Part shown: in pieces, positions 14,604 through 23,707 of the stretch
How the letters are laid out: each line of letters begins with the position of its first letter
Numbering within the stretch: the stretch's first letter is position 1
From: Streptomyces sp. KL109B
GTDB lineage: Bacteria > Actinomycetota > Actinomycetes > Streptomycetales > Streptomycetaceae
NCBI RefSeq assembly: GCF_030766935.1
Contig: NZ_JASERL010000006.1
Span: forward strand, 1 to 64,000
Direction of reading: 5' to 3'
Length of the DNA stretch: 64,000 nt
Notes under the pieces: model-generated
Seen by the model: the letters and a program-made list of their open reading frames with translations, nothing else
Database searches by the model: none
What the model was told of the DNA's origin: nothing
Made by a program: the position numbers and the translations under genes

Positions 14604-15853
14604 AAGAGTTCCTCTTCGAACGGGAATCGCGAGAGAACCTCGGTGCCGGTTTCGGTGATCAGAAGCTGCTCCTCCAGTTTGACGCCTTCGTCGCCGCCTT
14701 CCAGGCCGATGTAGCTCTCCACGCAGATCGTCATTCCGGGCACGATCTCGCCGTCGTAGCCGGATTCGGGGAAGTCGCCTGCGTGGTAGAGGTACGGGTA
14801 TTCGCCCGTCATGCCGCAGCCGTGCGCCGACAGGTAGTACCGGTTCGCGTAGTACTTCTCGGGAATGTCCCACGCTTCCCTCGCGTAGTCCCGAAAGCTC
14901 ATTCCGGGGCGCAGGATGGACATGTTGTGGTGCAGCTGTTCGTACGCGACCTGGTAGAGCGTCTTCTGTTCGGGAGTCGGATTTCCGGGGCCCGAGTGGA
15001 AGGTCCGGGAGAAGTCCGAGTAGTACCCGTGACAGCCCACGACGTCGGTGTCGAGTGCGATGAGCTCATTCGCCCCGATGACGTTCTCGCTCGTTTCCTG
15101 GAACCAGGGGTTGGTCCGCTGCCCGGCGTTCAACAGTCGCGTTTCCATGTAGTCGCCGTTCTGGGCGATGACCGACTGGTGCAGGACCGACCACAACTCG
15201 GCCTCGCTGAGGCCGGGCCGGATGGCGTCGCGCAGGGCGCCCACGCCGCGTTCCGTCGCCCGGAGCGACGCCTTGACGCACTTCAATTCCTCGGCGGACT
15301 TGACGGCTCGCGCCATTTCCACCGCGTACTGGGCGTCCACGACCCGCATTCCGGCGGCGTTCAGCTCGATCGCGGCGCCCGCGTTCAGCCGCTCCAGGCC
15401 CACCGTGGGGCGCTCCCCGACGAGGCGGGTGATCTCCTTGGCCATGTCCTGCGCCCAAGCGCGCTCGAACGCGGCGATATGCGGTCCCGCGGCGACGAAG
15501 CTGGCGGTCTCCGCCTGGCGTACCTCGTCGATGGTTTCGAGGCCTTCGGCGAGGTGCAGGCAGCCGGTGAACTCGTGGAGGATGGAACGCTCTTGGGTGA
15601 GGAGCAGGTAGCGCGAAGGGGCGTTGCGCATGGAGAAGACCTGCATGTTCCGCGCCCCGGTCGCATAGCGGATATTGACGGGGTCGGACAGGACCAGCGC
15701 GTCGACGCCGAGCTCCGCCATCTGGGACCGGACTCTGGCCAGCCGGTAGCCGCGCACCGCTTCCAGGTCGATTCCCTCGTCAGCGGGTTCCCGGTCCAAC
15801 TGGGCCATGCCCTCCAGGTCCGCGCGTTCCGCGTGCCAATCCAGTTCCGCCAT
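14597..15853 (-). CDS. M24 family metallo-enzyme, DddP-like (DMSP lyase or creatinase/aminopeptidase-like)
   Basis: A 418-residue two-domain pita-bread protein. The N-terminal creatinase domain includes LSDPVNIRYATGARNMQVFS. The C-terminal M24 domain has all five metal ligands: ALDTDVVG and YYSDFSRTF (two Asp), SAHGCG (His), CVESYIG (Glu) and VKLEEQLL (Glu). NAGQRTNPWFQETSENV and LYQVAYEQLHHNM strongly recall DddP, which cleaves dimethylsulfoniopropionate to DMS and acrylate; I judge this from memory of DddP motifs. A dipeptidase or creatinase function is the alternative. ATG 15853 was chosen over the longer frame, which runs through the upstream transporter remnant. Confidence 0.78.
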   Translation of the reverse strand: MAELDWHAERADLEGMAQLDREPADEGIDLEAVRGYRLARVRSQMAELGVDALVLSDPVNIRYATGARNMQVFSMRNAPSRYLLLTQERSILHEFTGCLHLAEGLETIDEVRQAETASFVAAGPHIAAFERAWAQDMAKEITRLVGERPTVGLERLNAGAAIELNAAGMRVVDAQYAVEMARAVKSAEELKCVKASLRATERGVGALRDAIRPGLSEAELWSVLHQSVIAQNGDYMETRLLNAGQRTNPWFQETSENVIGANELIALDTDVVGCHGYYSDFSRTFHSGPGNPTPEQKTLYQVAYEQLHHNMSILRPGMSFRDYAREAWDIPEKYYANRYYLSAHGCGMTGEYPYLYHAGDFPESGYDGEIVPGMTICVESYIGLEGGDEGVKLEEQLLITETGTEVLSRFPFEEELLG

Positions 15854-16958
15854 TGTTCCGTTCCTTTCCGGGGGAGTCGGGTATTTCGGAGAATTCTTCG
15901 GGTGGGTCAGCCCGCGGCTTCGGCGCTCGGGACGGCCGTTTCGCGGCCTTCCCGGGAATTGTGTTCCGTCGTTCCGTCGTTCCGGCGGACGCCTCGGTGA
16001 GACGCCTTCCGTTGGTTTCGGGGGCCAGCCATTGGGAGAGCGCTGCACCGACCGCCGCGACACCGGCGGCGATCAGCATCGTGACCGTGGTGCCGAGGTT
16101 CGTCATCGACCACGGCAGCAGGAAGGCGCCGAGTGCGGCGCCCAAGCGGCTGATGGCGGAGGAGAAGCCCGTTCCTGTCCCGCGGATCTCGGTGGGGAAG
16201 ACCTCACCGGGATACACGCTGGTGAGCGTGCCGTACACCGCGGTGAAGAACGAGAACGCCAGGAACAGGGACAGCACGGCGATCGGCGGGGCGCCCGCCC
16301 ACAGGCCGATGAGGGCGAGGAGCGCGGCGCAGATCCACTGCGGTGGGACGGTCAGCGCACGGCGGCCGAGCCTGTCGATCAGCAGCACCGTGATCGTGAC
16401 GCCGACGACGGAGACCGCGGAGAGCCCGACCCCGCCGGCGAGCCCGCCACTGAGGCCGTACTTCCGCAGCTCGCTGTCCGCGAAGGTGGCGATCGCGAAG
16501 TACGGGGTGACGGCGCAGAACCAGAACCCGGAGGCGAACAGCGTGGTCCGCCAGTACTGCCGGGAGAACAGCATCCCGAAATGGCCCGTCTTGGTGTCCT
16601 CGTGCTCGACGTCGGTCATATCTGCGGCGCTCTCCATGCACTGGTGAGCAATGTCGAGGGCCTCCTTCTTCCGCCCCTGGCTTCACAGCCAGCGCGGCGA
16701 CTCGGGCAGACCGAGCAGCCGGCCGCGCAGGCGGGCCGGGGCGAACTCGGCCATCAGCGGGAATCCGATGGAGTACTCGCCGCCGATCGCGATGCCCATC
16801 AAGAGGCGCACCACGAACAGCTCCACGGTCGAGTCGACGAAGAACTGCAGCGACGACGCGACCACGAACAGCCCCATGTCGACCAGGAACATCGGCTTGC
16901 GGCCGAACCTGTCGGTCGCCCAGCCCCCGAGTGCTGGGCGTAGGCGCGGGTCGGGGGC
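15780..16958 (-). pseudogene. MFS transporter remnant with in-frame stop and deletions
   Basis: One reading frame carries pieces of a sugar/metabolite:H+ symporter. First comes GGWATDRFGRK (the loop between TM2 and TM3), TM3-TM4 to GGEYSIGFPLMAEFAPARL, then directly GLPESPRWL. A TGA at 16683-16685 interrupts; the same frame continues SQGRKKEALDIAHQC and the whole second half (six TMs, PGEVFPTEIRGTGTGFSSA, LAPETNGRRL). Expected TM1-2 and TM5-6 are missing. The stop is one base from the TGG found in relatives. The frame runs on past the natural end into the M24 gene. An ATG at 16637 could still express the C-terminal half alone. Confidence 0.82.
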
Positions 16959-16961
16959 CGC

Positions 16962-17189
<228 letters not shown>

Positions 17190-17240
17190 CACCCGCGCGA
17201 TCGCCGTCCGGCACAAGCGCCTGACAGTGCACCCGCCCAT

Positions 17241-17525
17241 CGGAAGCCGTGCTCGCCGCCTACGCCTACGCCTACGCCTACGCCTCCGACCCCGAACCGG
17301 CCGCCATGCGCCTGGACTTCACCGACCTCGTCCGCCGCACCACGGCCGTCACCGCCTCGGGGCTTGCTCGCCCGGCACAAAGCGCGAGCCCGCGCCCAGC
17401 CTGTGCGGCCGACGGTGGGTGGCGGCTGAGGGGGCCGTCCGTCCCGGTGACGGGAGGTGCTCACCTCACTACGCTGGCCACCGGCACTGACGGTGCGTCA
17501 TACGCGATCGCGATGAGAGGTGCGG
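17241..17525. other. Intergenic stretch with 6-bp repeat; no gene assigned
   Basis: Contains four TACGCC copies (17261-17284) in a short + frame reading AYAYAYAYASDPEPAAMRLD. This could be the end of another destroyed gene but has no recognisable family. The methyltransferase ribosome site GAGAGG is at its right end. Nothing else is seen. Confidence 0.5.
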
Positions 17526-18347
17526 ATGTCACCGGAAAGCGAAGTGGGACCGGAGAGCGCCGTCGTCCTGGACGACGGCGTTCCGACAGCGGCACGTGTC
17601 TACGACGTGATGCTGGACGGCAAGGACAATTTCGCGGCCGACCGGCAGGTGGCCGAGGCGAGCCTCGCGGTCATGCCGGAACTCAAAGAAGTCGCGCTGC
17701 ACAACCGGGCGATGCTGCACCGGGTGGTGCGCCACCTCGCGGCGGAACGGGGGATCACCCAGTTCCTCGACCTCGGCTCGGGACTGCCGACCGCGCGCAA
17801 CACGCATGAGGTCGCGCAGGAGGCCGCCCCGGACGCGCGCGTGGTCTACGTCGATGTCGATCCGCTCGTACGCGTCCAGGGGCGGGCGCTGTTGCGGAGT
17901 GACACCAACACGAGGGTCGTCACCGCCGATGTCCGTGCGCCCGAGCAGGTACTCGCGCACCCCGAGGTGCGGCAGCTGATCGACTTCGGCAGGCCGGTGT
18001 GCGTGATGCTGGTCGGGATCCTCCACCACCTGCTCGACGAAGAGGACCCCGGCGGCATCGTGGCCGCGCTGCGCGACGCCGCGCCCATCGGCTCGTACTT
18101 CTTCATCACGAACTTCACCCGGCTCGGCGACTCGCCGCAGAGCGCGGAGCTTGAGCGCGTGCTGCTGTCCCAGCTCGGCACGGGGCGCGTCCGCACGCCC
18201 GCCGAACTGGCCGCGTTCTTCGACGGGTTGGAGCTGTTGCCGCCCGGCATCGTGCCGCTGCCCCTGTGGCGCCCCGACACGGCCGTCACCGACGCGACGA
18301 CCGTGGGTGTCCGCTTCATGACGGGCGGCGTGGCCGTGAAGGGGTGA
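17526..18347 (+). CDS. PF04672-type SAM-dependent methyltransferase
   Basis: A 273-residue protein of the actinobacterial S-adenosyl methyltransferase family (DUF574). The N-terminus PTAARVYDVMLDGKDNFAAD is the family signature. ITQFLDLGSGLPTARNTHEVA is the SAM-binding loop, followed by VVYVDVDPLVRVQGRALL and VCVMLVGILHHLLDEEDPGG. Members are numerous in Streptomyces and often act near regulators or secondary metabolism; no substrate is known. The ATG at 17526 has GAGAGG 5 bp upstream; an in-frame GTG at 17520 is part of that ribosome site and is less likely. Confidence 0.88.
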   Translation: MSPESEVGPESAVVLDDGVPTAARVYDVMLDGKDNFAADRQVAEASLAVMPELKEVALHNRAMLHRVVRHLAAERGITQFLDLGSGLPTARNTHEVAQEAAPDARVVYVDVDPLVRVQGRALLRSDTNTRVVTADVRAPEQVLAHPEVRQLIDFGRPVCVMLVGILHHLLDEEDPGGIVAALRDAAPIGSYFFITNFTRLGDSPQSAELERVLLSQLGTGRVRTPAELAAFFDGLELLPPGIVPLPLWRPDTAVTDATTVGVRFMTGGVAVKG

Positions 18348-18432
18348 CGGCGGCGTCCGTCCGGTGGGGGCGCCTGGGCGGGTCGTACGCTGGTTGTGTC
18401 GTGTGTGACGCCGGACGTCAGGGGGCGAGCCC

Positions 18433-19407
18433 GTGAAGATTGTGCTGCCCGGTGGGACCGGTCAGGTCGGCGGTGTGCTGCGGCGGGCGCTGGCCGCAGC
18501 GGGCCACGAGGTCGTCGCCCTGACCCGACGCCCCGTGCGGGACGGCGACGTCCAGTGGGACGGCCGGACGCCCGGCCCCTGGACGGAGGCGGTCGACGGC
18601 AGCGACGTCGTCATCAACTTGGCGGGCCGCAGCGTCAGTTGCCGCTACACCGACGAGAATCTGCGCGCCATGATGGACTCGCGCGTCGACTCCGCACGCG
18701 TCGTGGGCCAGGCGATCGCCGCCGCCCGGAAGCCGCCCGGCGTCTGGCTCCAGATGAGCACCGCCACCATCTACGCCCATCGCTTCGACGCGCCGAACGA
18801 CGAGGCGACCGGCGTGATCGGCGGGGCCGAGCCCGGTGTCCCCGGCTACTGGGCGTACAGCGTCGAGATCGCGAAGAACTGGGAGCGGGAGCAGGAGCGG
18901 GCCGCGACCCCGCACACGCGCAAGGTGGCGCTGCGCTCGGCGATGGTGATGAGCCCCGACCGCGGTGGTGTCTTCGACTACCTGCTGTGGCTGTCGCGGC
19001 TCGGCCTCGGCGGGCCGGTGGCGGGCGGCGCGCAGTACGTGTCCTGGATCCACGACCGTGACTTCGTACGCGCGGTGGAGTTCCTGATCGACCGCGACGA
19101 CATCGGCGGCGCGGTGAACCTCGCGGCTCCAAGGCCGCTGCCGCAGCGGGAGTTCATGCGCGCGCTGCGCGCCGCCTGGGGCATGCCGGCCGGGCTGCCC
19201 GCGACGCGCTGGATGGCCGAGATCGGCGCCTTCGCCCTCCGCTCCGACACCGAACTCCTCCTGAAGAGCCGCCGCGTGGTGCCAGGACGCCTTACGGACG
19301 CCGGTTTCACCTTCGAGCACGGCGACTGGCCGCAGGCGGCGGCCGACCTCGTGGCACGGACACGTCGTGAGCGGTCCCGGTCCCGACGCGCGGCGGCACG
19401 TGTCTGA
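18433..19407 (+). CDS. TIGR01777-family NAD-dependent epimerase/dehydratase
   Basis: A 324-residue extended-type Rossmann protein. Its N-terminus MKIVLPGGTGQVGGVLRRAL has the GGTGxxG cofactor loop, then VVALTRRPV, VVINLAGRSVSCRYTDEN and a C-terminal DUF1731-like part (FALRSDTELLLKSRRVVPGRL). The order and the INLAGxSV motif define the TIGR01777 (YfcH-like) family. The family's typical active motif near SSTAIYG is here STATIYAHRF, so catalysis is uncertain. GTG start with GGGGGCGAG upstream. It stands alone between the methyltransferase and a converging P450. Confidence 0.87.
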   Translation: MKIVLPGGTGQVGGVLRRALAAAGHEVVALTRRPVRDGDVQWDGRTPGPWTEAVDGSDVVINLAGRSVSCRYTDENLRAMMDSRVDSARVVGQAIAAARKPPGVWLQMSTATIYAHRFDAPNDEATGVIGGAEPGVPGYWAYSVEIAKNWEREQERAATPHTRKVALRSAMVMSPDRGGVFDYLLWLSRLGLGGPVAGGAQYVSWIHDRDFVRAVEFLIDRDDIGGAVNLAAPRPLPQREFMRALRAAWGMPAGLPATRWMAEIGAFALRSDTELLLKSRRVVPGRLTDAGFTFEHGDWPQAAADLVARTRRERSRSRRAAARV

Positions 19408-19424
19408 CTGCCTCCGCCTTCCGG

Positions 19425-20609
19425 TTACGTGTCCGCCTCGGTGCGGACCGTGACCTCCAGGTGTTCAAGGCCGCGCAGCCCGTTGTTGAGCATCGGGGTC
19501 GAGGACACCGTCTCGAAGCGGGTGACCCGGTCGGCGAGGTGGTTCAGGAGGGCGGTCATTTCGAGGCGGGCCAGATGCATGCCGACGCAGACGTGTTCGC
19601 CGCGGCCGAAGGCGAGGTGGTCGGAGGGGCGGCGGGTGATGTCGAAGCGCTCCGGGTCGGGGTAGTGGCGCTCGTCGCGGTTCGCCGAGCCGTAGAGCAG
19701 GGCGACCCGGCTGCCGGCGGGGAGGGCGACGCCGTCGATCTCGTGGTCCGCGGTGAGGACCCGGCTGAACTGCGGGACCGGGCTCTCCAGGCGCAGCGAC
19801 TCGTTGATGGCGTGCGGGACGAGCGTCCGGTCGGCGCGCAACAGGTCCCACTGGTCCGGGTGTTGGGCGAAGAGCGCGATCGTGTTGGCGATCGCGAGGA
19901 TGGTGGTGTCGAGGCTCGGCGTGACGTAGTCGAGCATCAGCGCAGGGCACTTCTCGCGCGGCAACTCGCCGCGGTCCGCCGCCCGGTAGAGGTGGGCGGC
20001 CCAGCCGTCGGGGTCGATGCGGCCGGGGACCGCCTCATCGGCGACGTACGCCATGAACTCCTCGACCACGGGCGCCGCGTTCGTGAAGCGTTCGTCGGCC
20101 GGGCCCTGCATGTCCCACATGGCCGCCGCCCACTCCAGCATCTTGTCGCGGCCCCGGTCGGGCAGCCCGACGAGGTCGGAGACGACGGCCATCGGCAGGT
20201 GCTCGGCCAGTTCCGTCGCCGCGTCGAACCGGCCCCGGTCGACCAGCTTCGTGACGATCCGCTCCGCCTCCGCCTCGATGGTGGGCGTGATGTCGCGCAT
20301 CCGGTCCTGGCGCAGCGGATGCCCCAGGACGGAGCGCATCGCGGTGTGTTCGGGCGGATCGCTGCACAACGTGATCCCGGACAGTTGGGCGTTCATCTCC
20401 GGGTCGACGAAGACCCCGCGCGCCGAGGAGAACGTCCGCCACTCCATGAGCGCCGTGCGTACGTCCTGGTAGCGGGGGAGGGCGTAGAGGTCGTAGCGGG
20501 ACAGGCGCACCACGGGTCCGAGCGCCCGTAACTCCTCGTACAGGGGGTACGGGTCGGCCCGCGCCCCGGGTGTGTAGAGATCGACGTCACTGACCGGAAT
20601 CGCGGACAT
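19425..20609 (-). CDS. Cytochrome P450
   Basis: A 394-residue soluble bacterial P450. The heme loop FGRGEHVCVGMHLARLE places the ligand Cys at 341. The K-helix ExxR is in NESLRLESPV, and GSANRDERHYPDPERFDI is the usual meander. The I-helix is unusual: the AGxDT oxygen-activation motif reads TPSLDTT, with proline and serine where Ala-Gly is expected. Single-domain class I type, so it needs ferredoxin and reductase from elsewhere; none is adjacent. Its ATG is preceded by GGAGCGTGC. Neighbouring aromatic and steroid catabolism suggests an O-demethylase or hydroxylase role, but the substrate is unknown. Confidence 0.9.
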   Translation of the reverse strand: MSAIPVSDVDLYTPGARADPYPLYEELRALGPVVRLSRYDLYALPRYQDVRTALMEWRTFSSARGVFVDPEMNAQLSGITLCSDPPEHTAMRSVLGHPLRQDRMRDITPTIEAEAERIVTKLVDRGRFDAATELAEHLPMAVVSDLVGLPDRGRDKMLEWAAAMWDMQGPADERFTNAAPVVEEFMAYVADEAVPGRIDPDGWAAHLYRAADRGELPREKCPALMLDYVTPSLDTTILAIANTIALFAQHPDQWDLLRADRTLVPHAINESLRLESPVPQFSRVLTADHEIDGVALPAGSRVALLYGSANRDERHYPDPERFDITRRPSDHLAFGRGEHVCVGMHLARLEMTALLNHLADRVTRFETVSSTPMLNNGLRGLEHLEVTVRTEADT

Positions 20610-20680
20610 GCACGCTCCAGGGGACGGAGGGGCCGGGCGCCGTTCGGCCCGGCCCCCGGTTCGTCATCGGGCTCGTCATC

Positions 20681-21525
20681 GTGCGGGTCGTCGTGCGGGT
20701 CGTCGGACACGAGGTCCTCGTGATCCTCGCACGCCGTTCGCGGTCGTGTGCGGGGTTATACGTAGTTGTGGGCGCGCTCCCCGTCCACGTACGAGGCGAG
20801 CACCGGTTCGCCGTCGCACTCGTCGGGCTCCTCGGCCTGCTCGCCGTCCTGCTGACCCTGCCGATGTCCGGCGCCGGGGCCGACCCCCAACCGGCCCCGT
20901 GACGGGTTACGCCGAGCGGCCCGACGCCACCAAGGGCAAGGCCACCGGGCCCGACCCCGCCCCGTCCGGCGAGCGGGTCCTGCCCGACGGGTCCGGGCAG
21001 CGCCTGCGTCTCGAACCCGCCGCGCTCACCGGCCAGGACGTCAAGGGCGCCGACGCCCGCATCAACCAGCGGAACGGCGCGGGCTGGCACGTCACCGACA
21101 CCATCAACACGCTCGGCGGCCGGCCGACGAAGACCCGTGACGAACTCATCGGACCGAGCCTCGGCGAGGAGCTGCGCAACAGTGTGCTCATCGCCCTCGC
21201 CCACGACGTGATCATCCTGGTCGGCGTGTTCGCCTGGCTCGGCAAACCCGTCGACGGAGTGTTCCTCGCGGCGCTGCTCACCGTCATCGGCTACTCCGTC
21301 AACGACTCGGTGGTCCTCTTCGACCGCACCCGCGAGCTCCTCGGCCGCGCCGGCCGCCGGGCACCGTTCGCCCGCCTCGCCAACGACGCGATCCTGCAAA
21401 CGCTCTCGCTCACCGACTTCGCCCTGGCCCTGCTGATCGGCGTGGGCGTGGGCACGTACTCGTTGGTGTTCACGGCGTCGCCGCTGGCGATCGCGCTGTG
21501 GCGGAAAAGGGGCACGGGCGACTGA
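20681..21525 (+). pseudogene. Shrunken SecDF translocase remnant
   Basis: The main frame (GTG 20899 to 21525) joins a SecD piece, GQRLRLEPAALTGQDVKGAD with INQRNGAGWHV, to SecF pieces: IGPSLGEELRNSVLIALA, then HDVIILVGVFAWLG, LTVIGYSVNDSVVLFDR and DFALALLIGVGVGTYSLVFT. A complete SecDF has 700 or more residues and 12 TMs; about 208 remain, with two in-frame internal deletions. Upstream in another frame, 20681-20902 encodes a lone TM (FAVALVGLLGLLAVLLTLP) like the SecD N-terminus, ending in a GTGA overlap. It is diverged from housekeeping SecD/SecF and is probably not functional, though an intact frame remains. Confidence 0.78.
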
Positions 21526-21577
21526 AGGCGGTACTGAAGGCGGTACTGAGCCGGTACTGAGGTGGTACTGAAGGCGG
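21521..21577. repeat. 11-12-bp tandem repeat after the SecDF remnant
   Basis: Five copies of ACTGAAGGCGGT or shorter variants. The stop codon TGA of the remnant lies in the first unit. Confidence 0.88.
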
Positions 21578-21582
21578 CCCGT

Positions 21583-21605
21583 CGGATTCTGCTCTCAAGA
21601 ATCCG
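21583..21605. promoter_or_regulatory. Inverted repeat before gentisate operon
   Basis: CGGATTCT and AGAATCCG form perfect 8-bp arms around a 7-base centre, 36 bp before the gentisate dioxygenase start. It could be the operator for the operon's TetR regulator, or a terminator of the remnant upstream; there is no T-run, which favours an operator. Confidence 0.5.
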
Positions 21606-21641
21606 CATGTACGGACGGCGGGCGCGCTGCACGCTGAACCT

Positions 21642-22868
21642 GTGACCGACACCGAGACCCCTTTCACCCAAGACACCGCTGTGGGCTCCCCGGTACGGCT
21701 GCGGGCCGTCACCGCGCAGGGGCAGCCCGAGGTCACCCCGGCGCTCCACGAGCTTTACCGGGGCTTCGAGCAGGAACTGCTCATTCCGCTGTGGACCGAG
21801 ATCGGCGGCCTCATGCCGGAGCAGCCGCGCTCGCGCGCCGTGCCGCACCTGTGGCGTTGGGAGAAGCTGCGCGAACTGGCCGCACGGGCAGGGGAGTTGG
21901 TGCCCGTGGGGCGGGGCGGCGAGCGGCGTGCCATCGCGCTGGCCAACCCGTCCCTCGACGGGCGCCCGTTCGCCACCCCGACGCTGTGGGCCGCCATCCA
22001 GTACCTGATGCCCGGCGAGGACGCCCCCGAGCACCGCCACACGCAGCACGCCTTCCGCTTCGTCGTCGAAGGCTCCGGCGTGTGGACGGTCGTCGGCGGC
22101 GACCCCGTCCCCATGAACCGCGGCGACTTCCTCCCGCAGGCGGGCTGGAACTGGCACGCCCACCACAACGCGACCGCCGAACCGATGGCCTGGATCGACG
22201 GCCTCGACATCCCCTTCCAGTACGTCACCGAGGCGCAGTTCTTCGAGTTCGGCCGCGACGAGATCAGCGCCGCCGAGCGCACGACGCCCGAGCGCTCGCG
22301 CTCCGAACGGCTGTGGGCCCACCCCGGCCTGCGCCCGCTGTCCGCCGCCCCTGTCACCCCCGGCAGCCCGCTGCTGGCCTACAAGTGGGAGTACACCGAC
22401 GCCGCGCTCGCCGACCAACTCCTGCTGGAACGGGAGGGGTTCGGCGGCACCGTCGAGCCCGGCCACGCCGCGGTGCGCTACTCCAACCCGCACGACGGCT
22501 CCGACGTGCTGCCGACGATCCGCGCCGAGTTCCACCGCGTCGCGCGCGGCGCCGAGACCGCGCCGGTGCGCGAGACCGGCTCCTCCGTCTACCAGGTCTT
22601 CGACGGCTCCGGCACCGTCACCGTCGGCGCCAAGTCGTGGACGGTGACGCGCGGCGATCTGTTCGTGGTGCCGTCCTGGGAGCCGTTCTCCGCCCGCTCC
22701 GAGGCGGGCGCCACCGACTCCGACTCCGGCGGCCTCGACCTCTTCCGCTTCTCCGACGCGCCCGTCTTCGAGGCGCTCAAGCTCAACCGCACCCGGACCG
22801 ACCGCACTGAGACCGACCGTCCCCAGACCGACCGCACCCAGCTCGACCGCCCCCAGAAGGACGCCTGA
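21642..22868 (+). CDS. Gentisate 1,2-dioxygenase
   Basis: A 408-residue bicupin non-heme Fe(II) ring-cleavage enzyme that converts gentisate to maleylpyruvate. The first cupin holds EHRHTQHAFRFVVEG and GWNWHAHHNATAEPMAWIDGLD, giving the iron-binding HxH and later His. The second cupin (ETGSSVYQVFDGSGTVTVG) lacks a clear ligand set, as usual. The C-terminus ends in a repetitive TDRTETDRPQTDRTQLDRPQ tail coded by a 15-bp-like repeat. GTG start. It leads a gene set of hydrolase, isomerase and 3-hydroxybenzoate 6-hydroxylase, which fixes the function. Confidence 0.92.
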   Translation: MTDTETPFTQDTAVGSPVRLRAVTAQGQPEVTPALHELYRGFEQELLIPLWTEIGGLMPEQPRSRAVPHLWRWEKLRELAARAGELVPVGRGGERRAIALANPSLDGRPFATPTLWAAIQYLMPGEDAPEHRHTQHAFRFVVEGSGVWTVVGGDPVPMNRGDFLPQAGWNWHAHHNATAEPMAWIDGLDIPFQYVTEAQFFEFGRDEISAAERTTPERSRSERLWAHPGLRPLSAAPVTPGSPLLAYKWEYTDAALADQLLLEREGFGGTVEPGHAAVRYSNPHDGSDVLPTIRAEFHRVARGAETAPVRETGSSVYQVFDGSGTVTVGAKSWTVTRGDLFVVPSWEPFSARSEAGATDSDSGGLDLFRFSDAPVFEALKLNRTRTDRTETDRPQTDRTQLDRPQKDA

Positions 22869-22870
22869 CC

Positions 22871-23707
22871 ATGAAGCTCGCCACCCTCCGTACCGCCGAC
22901 GGCACCCGCGCGGTCCGCCTCGACGGAGAGGTCCTCGTCGACCTCGGCCACACCGACCTGGGCGAGCTGTTCGCCACCGAAGGCTGGCAGGCCACGGCCG
23001 CCACCGCGAACAGCACCACGCACCCGGTTCACCCGGTCTCGGGCGCCGACTTCGCTCCGGTCGTCCCCAACCCCTCCAAGGTCGTCTGCGTCGGCCACAA
23101 CTACACCAACCACATCAAGGAGATGGGCCGGGACCTGCCCAGCCACCCCACCCTCTTCCCCAAGTTCGCCGAGACCCTGACCGGCGCCAACGACCCCGTC
23201 GTCAAGCCCGCCGAGACCGAAGCGCTCGACTGGGAGGTCGAGTTGGCCGTCGTGATCGGACAGAAGGTGCGCCGCGCCGACGAGCGGCAGGCCGCCGACG
23301 CCATCGCGGGCTTCACCGTCATGAACGACATCTCGCTGCGCGACTGGCAGTTCCGCACCATCGAGTGGACGCAGGGCAAGATCTGGGAGGCCACCACCCC
23401 GGTCGGCCCCTACGTCGTCACCCCCGACGAGGTCGGCGGCGTCCGCCCCGCCCTCGAAGTGACCACGACCGTCGACGGACAGGTCATGCAGCGCGACGAC
23501 ACCGGCACGCTGCTCTTCGACCCGGTCTTCCTCGTCCAGTACGTCTCCACCGCCATCACCCTGAACCCGGGCGACATCATCGCCACCGGCACCCCGGCGG
23601 GCGTCGGCAACGCCCGCGACCCCAAGGTGTTCCTGGCCCCCGGCCAGAGGGTGGTCACCGAGATCGCCGGGATCGGCGCCTGCGTCAACGAGGTGGTCGC
23701 GGCATGA
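22871..23707 (+). CDS. Fumarylpyruvate hydrolase (FAH family)
   Basis: A 278-residue fumarylacetoacetate-hydrolase-fold protein. The metal site is seen in LDWEVELAVVIGQ (E-x-E) with the upstream VCVGHNYTNHIKEMG; TGTPAGVGNARDPKVFL and DPVFLVQYVS follow the family pattern. It hydrolyses fumarylpyruvate, the isomerase product, to fumarate and pyruvate, ending the gentisate route. It starts 2 bp after the dioxygenase stop and overlaps the isomerase start by an ATGA, so it is an integral operon member. A general acylpyruvase activity is the only real alternative. Confidence 0.9.
   Translation: MKLATLRTADGTRAVRLDGEVLVDLGHTDLGELFATEGWQATAATANSTTHPVHPVSGADFAPVVPNPSKVVCVGHNYTNHIKEMGRDLPSHPTLFPKFAETLTGANDPVVKPAETEALDWEVELAVVIGQKVRRADERQAADAIAGFTVMNDISLRDWQFRTIEWTQGKIWEATTPVGPYVVTPDEVGGVRPALEVTTTVDGQVMQRDDTGTLLFDPVFLVQYVSTAITLNPGDIIATGTPAGVGNARDPKVFLAPGQRVVTEIAGIGACVNEVVAA

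Noticed and set aside
19425..20609. P450 as part of an antibiotic biosynthetic cluster
   Set aside because: No synthase, tailoring or resistance genes are adjacent; neighbours are remnants and catabolic genes.
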